Shown here in pieces: positions 1 through 5,705 of a stretch of DNA of 27,759 bases. Under the pieces are notes generated by a model. The model was not told the DNA's origin. It worked only from the letters and a program-made list of their open reading frames with translations, and ran no database searches. The stretch is from a virus. Position numbers and translations under genes: made by a program. Location: positions 1-27,759 of IMG/VR virus record IMGVR_UViG_3300009537_000138; one strand, written 5' to 3'. Every line of letters starts with the position of its first letter. Position 1 is the first letter of the stretch.

Positions 1-256
1 ATTGCATGAATTTTCTACTGCAGAAGCGGCGGTGATGCCTATGGGAACAAAGTTGCGCTCCCTCAGCCTCCTCAACGTACTGTCAAGTACGTTTCCGGTG
101 GCCTCGGTCACGACGCGGAGTCTCCACAGGCCTCTACGCCGCTTCGTAACGAATACTCATGCAATATCCGGGTTAGCCCGGATATTGCATGAATTTTCTA
201 CTGCAGCGGCGCAGATACCTATGTCTACTGCGTTGCGCTCCCTCGGCCTCCTCATG
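1..256. repeat. two-copy dispersed direct repeat in host flank
   Basis: Positions 1-74 and 184-254 are imperfect direct copies. The first 23 bases are identical (1-23 and 184-206), the middle is diverged, and both end in a shared GTTGCGCTCCCTC(A/G)GCCTCCTCA. Between them lie a small hairpin, CGTACT-gtca-AGTACG around 75-90, and a perfect 15-bp inverted repeat at 158-191. Open frames here give low-complexity peptides, so I call no gene. The form (two units around a hairpin) suits a multicopy chromosomal repeat, but copy number cannot be seen in one window. Confidence 0.7.
158..191. repeat. perfect 15-bp inverted repeat, 4-nt loop
   Basis: CATGCAATATCCGGG (158-172), loop TTAG (173-176), then its exact reverse complement (177-191). 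It sits at the start of the second repeat copy and includes that copy's first bases, so it is probably part of the repeat unit. No T-run follows on either strand, so it is not a typical intrinsic terminator. Confidence 0.85.
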
Positions 257-292
257 AAGACACAGGTTAAAAAGTATTTTTGGAACCATTAA

Positions 293-515
293 AACAGTGA
301 GAAAAGTCTGGGGAAAACGGGATTCGGAGAGAATTTTATCTTACAGGGTGAGATGATTGTCTCATTTTTGAGTATCGTAGAGTGAGACAGAGTTTAAAAA
401 AAAAGAGGGTATTTTTCAGTACAATTCTTTGTGTTTTGACCCGCCTCTTCATAAAAAGAAATCTATAATAATTTCAGGGAGAAGTTAATTGATATTTATT
501 CGTAAGCCTGGCGGG
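293..515. other. host intergenic stretch, no gene seen
   Basis: AT-rich and without a convincing coding frame. It contains an inverted repeat, TGTCTCA (358-364) with TGAGACA (383-389), and an alternative pairing with GTGAGA near 349. An A-run and T-rich tracts follow. It lies downstream of the minus-strand gene at 516-1388 and could hold its terminator or a regulator site, but nothing is diagnostic. Confidence 0.5.
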
Positions 516-1388
516 TTACGGATATTCTTTATCCTCACACAAGATACCCGTTCTATCCCCAGGGAAAAAAGGCGGAATTGTGTCAACCTCCCCACTATTA
601 AATTTATGTGTAAACTCGTTTTCAATGGGACAAACGCCGTCGGATTCCTCTGCTGTAAGCTCATAGCGGACTGGGTCACTTTGTATAAACTCCATACATC
701 GCCGATAATCTCTTTGTGAATAGACACTCATAGACAACGTGTGAACTAATAATTTACATTTTTGCTCTTCTCTTTCTTGAATGAGGGACGAGTTGTAATT
801 GTTAATTTTTTTCTCAACGATAGGGATTAGGTCATTCAGACTTAGAAATTGCCCTATTGTCTCTTTAAATTCAACCCGTTTTCTGGGAGCAGGTTTTGCT
901 TTAATATTTTTATTCTTCAAAAGGCTTCTCATTTCAGCTACATTTAGAAAATCCGTTGCTTCTTCTAATGTGCCAGGCAGTTTTTGCGCTTCTTCTTCAT
1001 ATAGAACAGTATTCCACATATATGGCCACACCCCTTTCTCTTTAAAAATTTTAAACCACTTATCATATTCATTCCACTTCCAGCCCGAATTAGAAAGGTG
1101 GGTTATCGCTGCTTTTTCTTCCTCCCTGGTATCTCCCGTTAAACGTGCTTCCCTATAATCTTTGTAAAACAAATCCTTTGTGTCAGAATTTACCTCAACC
1201 TGGCTCATAACCCTATCAAAACCCAGCTTTGTTGTTGATGCTTTTTCTACGAAAGTATCGTCAGCAGAGGGTTCCGGCGGTTCGCCTTCGCCTCCCTCTT
1301 TTTTTATCATCGCACGAACAAAAAAAACAATGGAAAAAACCAATATTAACAAAAACAACTCTGGAATGCCGAGGCCAAATATCCTCAT
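516..1388 (-). CDS. membrane-anchored host protein of unknown function (TatA-like N-terminus)
   Basis: 290 aa. The first ~27 residues (MRIFGLGIPELFLLILVFSI...) form one membrane segment starting like TatA/TatB (GxPEL then a hydrophobic stretch), but no TatA amphipathic hinge follows. The rest is a charged cytosolic domain. Around residues 150-175 is a lysine-rich LLKNKNIKAKPAPRKR stretch weakly like a SAP motif. The C-terminus has a DGVCP ... IPPFFPGDRTGI stretch vaguely like the DxxxC...PPxxPxCR motif of phage F-type proteins; neither resemblance is strong. The upstream partial ORF ends with ATGA overlapping this start, so the two were probably co-translated. It has no phage hallmark and lies outside the proposed prophage end, so I treat it as host. 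Function unknown. Confidence 0.75.
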   Translation of the reverse strand: MRIFGLGIPELFLLILVFSIVFFVRAMIKKEGGEGEPPEPSADDTFVEKASTTKLGFDRVMSQVEVNSDTKDLFYKDYREARLTGDTREEEKAAITHLSNSGWKWNEYDKWFKIFKEKGVWPYMWNTVLYEEEAQKLPGTLEEATDFLNVAEMRSLLKNKNIKAKPAPRKRVEFKETIGQFLSLNDLIPIVEKKINNYNSSLIQEREEQKCKLLVHTLSMSVYSQRDYRRCMEFIQSDPVRYELTAEESDGVCPIENEFTHKFNSGEVDTIPPFFPGDRTGILCEDKEYP

Positions 1389-1533
1389 CTCCCCTCGCTT
1401 CCACCTTGAGGTTTGGGCCTCAAGGCCTTTAGTTGAAAGACTATAGCGGCGATCTTCCCCTTATCGCCCTCCTCAAATATTTCGGTTAAAAGTCTTATGG
1501 GTTCAGTAATATCAGAAAATTTTGGCTCGTATT
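1385..1533 (-). pseudogene. 3' remnant of a host ORF cut by the prophage insertion
   Basis: In the minus strand an open frame of 48 codons runs from the prophage boundary to TGA (1387-1385). It reads YEPKFSDITEPIRLLTEIFE..., then a basic Pro-rich tail. It has natural amino-acid composition but no ATG or GTG start; reading further upstream crosses TGTATAG and meets an in-frame stop (TAA) within a few codons. Its stop overlaps the ATG of the downstream gene (ATGA), the usual mark of an operon. I infer that the 5' part lies beyond the right end of the prophage. It could also be a non-coding leader that happens to be open. Confidence 0.5.
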
Positions 1534-1580
1534 TGTATAGTTAATTTTATGCTTGACTTGTATAAATTATGAGTTTATAA
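1533..1580. repeat. candidate prophage left terminus with transposase-binding repeats
   Basis: TTGTATA occurs at 1533-1539 and 1558-1564. Each is followed by an AT-rich tract with related bases (GTTAATTTTATG and AATTATGAGTTTATA). Mu transposase binds repeated sites at each end; the spacing here (25 bp) and sequence are compatible but unproven. The second copy overlaps the early promoter, so transposase or repressor binding could affect transcription. Confidence 0.45.
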
Positions 1581-1581
1581 G
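1553..1581 (+). promoter_or_regulatory. near-consensus sigma70 promoter for the early operon
   Basis: TTGACT (1553-1558), a spacer of exactly 17 bp, then TATAAG (1576-1581). Transcription would begin near 1588-1589, which is the ATG of the Ner-like gene, implying a leaderless message. No Shine-Dalgarno sequence is visible before 1589. TTG 1553 would open the same frame but lies inside the -35 box, so it is not a credible start. Confidence 0.65.
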
Positions 1582-1606
1582 TATCCACATGTTGAAACTA
1601 TCCACA
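1582..1606. promoter_or_regulatory. paired TATCCACA sites (operator or DnaA-box-like)
   Basis: TATCCACA occurs at 1582-1589 and 1599-1606, 17 bp apart, across the predicted transcription start. Each matches 8 of 9 bases of the DnaA box TTATCCACA. The position is also what one would expect for an operator bound by the adjacent Ner-like protein. Either reading is inference. Confidence 0.35.
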
Positions 1607-1804
1607 AAAATAAAAATAGAGATGCTTAAAAAGGGCATCTCTGCTGCGGCAATCGCCAGGGGTTTGGGGTATGACCGGTCTGCGGTGTGCCATGTGATCG
1701 CCGGGCGGAGCCGGTCGAAGAAGGTCCAGGAGGCGATCTGCAAGGCTTTGGATCTTCCGCTGTCGATTTGGGACGAATATAACAACGAGAAGGAGGTAGC
1801 ATGA
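1589..1804 (+). CDS. Ner-like helix-turn-helix regulator
   Basis: 71 aa from ATG 1589. An N-terminal helix (LSTKIKIEMLKKG) is followed by a helix-turn-helix, about residues 14-45: ISAAAIARGLGYDRSAVCHV then an AGRSRSKKVQEAI region. This pattern matches the small Ner/Nlp-type DNA-binding proteins that in Mu repress early transcription and favour lytic growth. It is the first gene of the phage and ends in an ATGATGA overlap with the next ORF. ATG 1622 is a possible shorter start, but it would remove helix 1 and has only a weak GAG upstream. There is no separate Mu c-type repressor next to it, so this protein may carry the main early control. Confidence 0.8.
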   Translation: MLKLSTKIKIEMLKKGISAAAIARGLGYDRSAVCHVIAGRSRSKKVQEAICKALDLPLSIWDEYNNEKEVA

Positions 1805-2199
1805 TGAGCGAGATTCAAACACAGAATGTTCTCGAAACAACATTGGAGGCCCTTTCGCAAATAAAGGAGGGCGCAGAAAAGATAGAAGCTCTTCTTCCGG
1901 CACTCAACAGCCCCTCTTGTGCCGCCCCCCCAAAAAGAGCAAATAAACACAGAAAAAAGCATAGCTGCGGCTTTCAGGGAGCTTTTTCTTTCCCAGATGT
2001 AAGAGACAAGGTCCTTTTGATGAGGAAGCAGGGACACACCTACGATTTGATTACCAAATCCATAAAAGACACTTGGCCGGATGCCCCCAAAAAGCACGCC
2101 AGCCGAGCTGCTATTCAGAGGTTTTGGGAGCGGGCCAAAAATGCGAGATATGAAGAGTTTGGTATTGATGTAACGACCAATCAATATTTGAGCAGTTGA
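1801..2199 (+). CDS. phage early protein with predicted DNA-binding helices, unknown
   Basis: 132 aa from ATG 1801 (ATG 1804 equally possible); AGGAGG at 1791-1796 supports both. Residues ~1-35 form an amphipathic helix (TTLEALSQIKEGAEKIEALL), then a basic linker. Residues ~62-120 (FPDVRDKVLLMRKQGHTYDLITKSI...) look like a helix-turn-helix of the kind that pairs an R-x-G-x-T-Y-x-x-I helix with a second Arg-rich helix (ASRAAIQRFWERAK). A similar pattern occurs in the DUF3486 packaging protein at 14516. No family name can be given with confidence. It overlaps the Ner-like stop, so it is translated from the early message. Confidence 0.65.
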   Translation: MMSEIQTQNVLETTLEALSQIKEGAEKIEALLPALNSPSCAAPPKRANKHRKKHSCGFQGAFSFPDVRDKVLLMRKQGHTYDLITKSIKDTWPDAPKKHASRAAIQRFWERAKNARYEEFGIDVTTNQYLSS

Positions 2200-2420
2200 C
2201 GTCAATCTGAATAAGAATGCGGCGCAGGGCTGTTTTGGAGGAGCTGTTGGATTATAAACTTTCGTTGTGGCGACAAGCCTGTGAATATTGGATACATGGC
2301 ATTTCAGACGGATCAAGGGAGCACCTGCCTGATTTTTTGGACCGCTATCTCCTGGATGAGGTTTCATGGGTTCGTCTGCTCTTTTGGGAAGAAAGCCCGT
2401 TTGGCTATATCCCCTGGTTT

Positions 2421-2939
2421 TTAGGTCCTGTTTTTCCACACCCTCAGTCGGCTTTTAAACGATTTCTTTGGCGCCGCCTTCCCAGGGCTCGGCTCTGGCA
2501 CAAGGAGCTCGCCAAGCTCAACCCTGATTCTTTTGCGCAGCTTACCGTAGACCTTGTAATGCGCTCTTACAATTTTGAGAGGGTCTTCTCCGGCAAAGAG
2601 GGCTTTCTCTCGCATTTCCATTACTATGTTGAAGACATCGTCGCTCAAAAAGGGGTTCTCCTCTGCGAATTTCGTGATTGCCTGGAAGAGATGAAACGCC
2701 TTTATTGGGTCACCCTCTTTCAGGATTGCGTCGCGTGCCTCACGGTTTGTATGGGCATACAGAGTGAAGAGCCTCTCGTAGCTCTTCGCTCTTTTCTTGA
2801 AAAAGAATCGGAAAAACTCGTTCTGGCGCTGGAGTTCCGCGTTCTTCCGCGATCGTATGATTTCAAAAAGATGGGAAACAATCGTTCCAAGAATCGCTCC
2901 GGAGACACCGATAATGCTTCCAAGGACAATGTCGCTCAT
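2421..2939 (-). CDS. opposite-strand small membrane protein (possible accessory/moron gene)
   Basis: 172 aa from ATG 2939 (TTG 2945 would add two residues). Residues ~1-25 (SDIVLGSIIGVSGAILGTIV) are one hydrophobic segment, followed by a long charged alpha-helical cytosolic part (SRKNAELQRQNEFFRFFFKKRAKSYERLF). This layout is common in small phage and host membrane proteins of unknown role. It is the only clear phage gene on the minus strand, so it is transcribed separately, which is typical of a lysogeny-expressed accessory gene. The overlapping + frame (2217-2969) ends in a composition typical of an antisense shadow, so I prefer this strand. Exclusion of other phages is one possible job but is not shown. 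Confidence 0.65.
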   Translation of the reverse strand: MSDIVLGSIIGVSGAILGTIVSHLFEIIRSRKNAELQRQNEFFRFFFKKRAKSYERLFTLYAHTNREARDAILKEGDPIKAFHLFQAITKFAEENPFLSDDVFNIVMEMREKALFAGEDPLKIVRAHYKVYGKLRKRIRVELGELLVPEPSPGKAAPKKSFKSRLRVWKNRT

Positions 2940-2961
2940 AGGCAATCACAAAAGGCAAACC

Positions 2962-3123
2962 ATGCTTAAAGAAACAGAGTTGTTGTTCGCCATAATTTTC
3001 CTTGTTGTCGGGCACCTTAATTTAGCCGTTAGGCTGAATTGGAGCCTTTGGGACCTGGTTTTGTTGGACCTGTGGTTGGTCCCATTATTTTTCCTGATTT
3101 TGAATTGCCAAGATCATACCTAA
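2962..3123 (+). CDS. small two-TM membrane protein
   Basis: 53 aa. Two hydrophobic segments, residues ~7-23 (LLFAIIFLVVGHLNLAV) and ~29-47 (LWDLVLLDLWLVPLFFLIL), are joined by a short RLNW loop, with a polar tail. The start lies 22 bp from the divergent start of the minus-strand membrane gene. The ribosome site is weak (AAAGG). It precedes a well-supported gene by 18 bp. Unknown function; it may be an exclusion or stress peptide, or not expressed. Confidence 0.4.
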   Translation: MLKETELLFAIIFLVVGHLNLAVRLNWSLWDLVLLDLWLVPLFFLILNCQDHT

Positions 3124-3141
3124 AAAATGGAGGGTTAGTCA

Positions 3142-3573
3142 ATGGCTAAGTCACGGAAAAGATTGACCCCTGTTAGAGCTGGGCAGGAGGAACTTTTTGG
3201 CGCTGAGCCGGAGAGTTTTGATGTTTCGGATCATTTTCGGGGAGAGATGAAGCGGGCGATCCGGGGGTGCTCGCTTTCACGGTATGAGATCGCATCGAAG
3301 ATGTCGGAGCTTCTGGGGCGGGACATTACGAAGACGATGCTGGATGCCTGGCTGGCGGAGTCAAAGGAGTGGAGAAACATCAAGGCGATTGATCTGAATG
3401 CGTTCTGCGAGGTGACGGGCACTCTGGACCCATTCCGGGCGCTGCTTAGGCCAACGGGGGCAGATGTTGTGGAGGGGAAGGATAGGGACAGGTTGGAGCT
3501 GGTCCGGATTCAGGAGAAGCGGAAAAAGATGGAGGCTAAAGAGGCGGAACTCAGGAGGAGATTGAGGCTATGA
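3142..3573 (+). CDS. conserved Mu-like early HTH protein, unknown function
   Basis: 143 aa, preceded by GGAGGG with a 7-nt spacer. Residues ~30-95 are an alpha-helical domain (SRYEIASKMSELLGRDITKT then MLDAWLAESKEWRNI) that looks like a helix-turn-helix followed by a dimer or contact region. The last 30 residues are a charged helix (RIQEKRKKMEAKEAELRRRL), probably a coiled coil. Proteins with this RYEIA...LGRDIT...LDAW signature are frequent upstream of transposase genes in Mu-like phages; that is from memory of family context. A regulatory or DNA-binding role is likely but not proven. Confidence 0.7.
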   Translation: MAKSRKRLTPVRAGQEELFGAEPESFDVSDHFRGEMKRAIRGCSLSRYEIASKMSELLGRDITKTMLDAWLAESKEWRNIKAIDLNAFCEVTGTLDPFRALLRPTGADVVEGKDRDRLELVRIQEKRKKMEAKEAELRRRLRL

Positions 3574-3595
3574 GGGGGAAGGAGGGAGGAACGAG

Positions 3596-3817
3596 ATGAT
3601 TAAAGATTTAGTCACGGTACAGGAGAGGATGGAGCGGTTCGGGGAGAGTCCGAAGCCGAAGATGTACGGGAACTGCATGTGCGGGGCATTGTTTTATAAC
3701 CGGCACGATTATGAGATGAAAACCGAATATGTCGGGTACCAGAAGAGTCGTCATGGAGGCTCTGTGCTGGAGCTTCGGGAGTGTTTGTGTAAGACAACGT
3801 TGGCGAGGGCAATATAG
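3596..3817 (+). CDS. small Cys-containing phage protein
   Basis: 73 aa with a strong ribosome site (GGAGGGAGGA). Contains CMC (27-29 area) and CLC near the C-terminus, so it may bind a metal, and many basic residues. No recognised family. It is one of a run of small early genes with strong Shine-Dalgarno sites, and the downstream spacer carries a C-rich repeat. Confidence 0.55.
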   Translation: MIKDLVTVQERMERFGESPKPKMYGNCMCGALFYNRHDYEMKTEYVGYQKSRHGGSVLELRECLCKTTLARAI

Positions 3818-3832
3818 GACAGGGGACATGTG

Positions 3833-3870
3833 CCCCCTCACCCTAACCCTCTCCCACCAGGGGCGAGGGG
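3833..3870. repeat. CCCTCACCCTAACCCTCTCCC-type dispersed repeat with hairpin
   Basis: The C-rich left half (CCTCACCCTAACCCTCTCCC) is followed by GGGGCGAGGGG, which can pair with it. It sits in the spacer between two phage genes. A related element with the same CCCTCTCC...GGAGAGGG logic lies inside a coding gene at 12090-12112. This type is common in environmental bacterial genomes. Confidence 0.7.
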
Positions 3871-3895
3871 ATAAAAGACAAAGAAGGAGGAGCGG

Positions 3896-4366
3896 ATGAT
3901 CTGTGATGAGTGTGGGGCGGAGATGAAATTCAGGGAGGCGGAGGACCCGGTCACCGGTGAGAACGAGATGGCCTGGGCTTGTGATCGGTGCGGGGAGACC
4001 CGGGATCAGGATGCAGGAGACGGGGGACAGGACGAGACCCGGACAGGAAAGACCCGGGATGATCGGTATTTTGTTCGGGCACTGGCGGACGGGCTGGCGA
4101 TCCTGGAGTCTTTTGAAAACAATTTTCAATTCCTGCCGGCGAGGTTGGATGAGATTGCGAGGGCAACGGGGATAGCGAGGGCGAAGGCGTACAGAATGCT
4201 TCATACGTTATCCGCTTGCGGGATGATCGAGGATCTCAATGGCGGGGAGTATGTGCTGCATACAAGGACGCTTCCGAGGATCGCCAAAAAATATGAGGCG
4301 TTTCTTGATCGGGAGGCGGCGAGGTTGGAGAGGCGGAAGAAGGAGTTTGCTGGGTTGAGGGACTGA
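3896..4366 (+). CDS. zinc ribbon fused to IclR-type winged helix
   Basis: 156 aa, ribosome site GAAGGAGGAG. Residues 3-32 form a four-cysteine zinc ribbon (C3-x2-C6 and C29-x2-C32). Residues 34-57 are a Gly/Asp/Arg-rich linker encoded by a G-rich CAGGA/GGGGACAGG repeat-like stretch. Residues ~59-125 match the N-terminal winged helix of IclR regulators: RALADGLAILESF, then LDEIARATGIARAKAYRML, then a hairpin ending EYVLHT. The IclR effector domain is absent; a charged helix ends the protein. The expected role is DNA binding and transcription control within the early operon. The ribbon-plus-winged-helix combination is unusual. Its target is unknown. Confidence 0.75.
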   Translation: MICDECGAEMKFREAEDPVTGENEMAWACDRCGETRDQDAGDGGQDETRTGKTRDDRYFVRALADGLAILESFENNFQFLPARLDEIARATGIARAKAYRMLHTLSACGMIEDLNGGEYVLHTRTLPRIAKKYEAFLDREAARLERRKKEFAGLRD

Positions 4367-4382
4367 GAAAGGAGGAGTGGAG

Positions 4383-4706
4383 ATGAACTCTAGATGGGAA
4401 AAGCACAAAAAGAACAACATTAAAAAAGAGCGTAGAGAACTTAGGCGCTGGGTTGAAATGATTGATTACTGCGACTTGAAGTGGCCTTCTCCAAGAGAGA
4501 CCCCTTCCACAATTGATCGCAGGAAAAAGGCCATGGACAATTATGCCATCCTCGCTCGAATTGGGAAAGGAATTGATGAATCTGCAAGGAGACTTTATTT
4601 TTTATTGGAGGAGGATATAAGCGAAAGAAATATTGACAAAGTTTTAAAAGAGAATGGAGGGGATATTTTTGGCGGCATATTGGAGTCAGTGTTCTTTGAA
4701 AAATGA
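4383..4706 (+). CDS. phage early protein, unknown
   Basis: 107 aa from ATG 4383, seven bases after AGGAGG; GTG 4377 is too close to that site. The N-terminus is strongly basic (KHKKNNIKKERRELRRW), followed by mixed helices (YAILARIGKGIDESARRLYF). No family recognised. Its TGA stop is part of TGAGACA, the first element of a palindrome-rich control region, so transcription may be interrupted or re-initiated here. Confidence 0.6.
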   Translation: MNSRWEKHKKNNIKKERRELRRWVEMIDYCDLKWPSPRETPSTIDRRKKAMDNYAILARIGKGIDESARRLYFLLEEDISERNIDKVLKENGGDIFGGILESVFFEK

Positions 4707-4788
4707 GACAGCGCTGTCTGGAAAATTTCACCTGGTGAGACAAGATTTCGTACAGCGATATGTTTATGACAGCGCTGTCCGCTGTCAT
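4706..4788. promoter_or_regulatory. operator-like region with repeated palindromes
   Basis: The 12-bp palindrome GACAGCGCTGTC occurs twice, at 4707-4718 (extending to 14 bp, AGACAGCGCTGTCT, 4706-4719) and at 4768-4779, 61 bp apart. Between them are TCACCTGGTGA (11-bp near palindrome) and a second TGAGACA (4736-4742; first at 4704-4710). The second copy can also form a hairpin, ATGACAGCG (4766-4774) with CGCTGTCAT (4780-4788). It lies immediately before the operon holding transposase and ATPase genes, so a role in controlling transposition functions is likely. Confidence 0.65.
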
Positions 4789-4799
4789 GGGAGACACAA

Positions 4800-5705
4800 A
4801 TGAAAAACGACAAAAACGAGAATGGAAACGAACCACGCCAGGACTTGGTTGTGTATGAAGATGTCCGCCAGCTGGTCCGACTGGGCGATGAAAAGATTGG
4901 CAAGGCGCTCAGGATACACAGAATACAGGACAATTTAAACCAGGGAGCCATGCTTGACGTTTTGGTGGGAGGGGATCTTTTGTTTTTTGAGAAGACGGAA
5001 ACCCGGAAGGAGTTTACGCGGATGGTGGAAGAGGACCTGGAACTACATATACGCTCAGCCCGCCGATATATGACTATTGCTCAAATGTTGATAGATCACC
5101 CAAAGATGGTCAAATCCATAAAAATGGGAAAAACCAAACTGTATGCCCTTGCAGCGCTCCCGGCGAAAGAGCTGGAAGAATATGAGGAAAAAGGGAAGAT
5201 TTGGGGGTTGGATGAAAAAAAGCTCACCGCCATGACCACCAGGGAGATGCAAGACGCCCTCAAAAGCAAAGACAAAAAGATTGAAAAACTGGAGAAGCAA
5301 AAAGAGGCTGGCCAAGAACAGCTTAAAGGAAAGGACCGACAAATTGAGGGGCTGGAAGTGAAGCTCAAAGGCCAGTTCGTCTCCGGCGATCAGAATAAGG
5401 TCATCGAGGACCTATCGGATGTCCGATTTAATATTCATAGGGAGATTGACCGTCTTATAGAAAAAATAAATTGGCAAATGTCGGAGATCACGATTAATGA
5501 GGCGGCGGGAACCATGGAAGTGCTTCGATCTGCGGCGGATGATTTGTTTGACCGCTTTACGGATGAGCTTAAGGGACTGCGAAAGAAAGGACTTTTCAAA
5601 GATGTTGTGCCTCCTGTTTTGGGCCATACGCGAGAATTGAAATATACAAAAGACATGCGGGAAAAAGCCGCATCGCTCACGAAACCAGGCAAAGGGGACA
5701 ACTGA
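4800..5705 (+). CDS. DUF3102-like coiled-coil phage protein upstream of transposase
   Basis: 301 aa. Residues ~55-125 (MLDVLVGGDLLFFEKTETRK..., HIRSARRYMTIAQML, KLYALAALP) have the pattern of DUF3102-like phage proteins: a helical region followed by a site where adjacent helices resemble a ParB/KorB-type HTH. Residues ~145-200 are a lysine/glutamate-rich coiled coil, and the C-terminal third is helical. The family's function is not established. Its start lies 12 bp after the palindromic region and its TGA overlaps the transposase ATG (TGATG), so both are translated together. A DNA-binding accessory or autoregulator is a fair guess. Confidence 0.65.
   Translation: MKNDKNENGNEPRQDLVVYEDVRQLVRLGDEKIGKALRIHRIQDNLNQGAMLDVLVGGDLLFFEKTETRKEFTRMVEEDLELHIRSARRYMTIAQMLIDHPKMVKSIKMGKTKLYALAALPAKELEEYEEKGKIWGLDEKKLTAMTTREMQDALKSKDKKIEKLEKQKEAGQEQLKGKDRQIEGLEVKLKGQFVSGDQNKVIEDLSDVRFNIHREIDRLIEKINWQMSEITINEAAGTMEVLRSAADDLFDRFTDELKGLRKKGLFKDVVPPVLGHTRELKYTKDMREKAASLTKPGKGDN

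Noticed and set aside
2-292. 96-aa frame across the left repeat
   Set aside because: It is open only because the repeat unit is duplicated; the peptide repeats itself (HEFSTA...) and is not protein-like.
1567-2439. 290-aa minus-strand frame at the phage left end, position of a Mu c repressor
   Set aside because: It has no HTH, no ribosome site and a shadow-like composition, so it is not the missing repressor.
2217-2969. 250-aa + strand frame opposite the minus-strand membrane gene
   Set aside because: Its end (GNNRSKNRSGDTDNASK...) has the composition of an antisense shadow of a membrane segment, there is no ribosome site at 2217, and the minus frame has a natural membrane-protein layout. 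The first 70 residues look protein-like, so 2217-2420 may hold a gene fragment, but I cannot support it.
3608-4204. 198-aa minus-strand frame
   Set aside because: Pro/Arg/Leu-rich shadow of two + strand genes and a C-rich repeat; no start signal.
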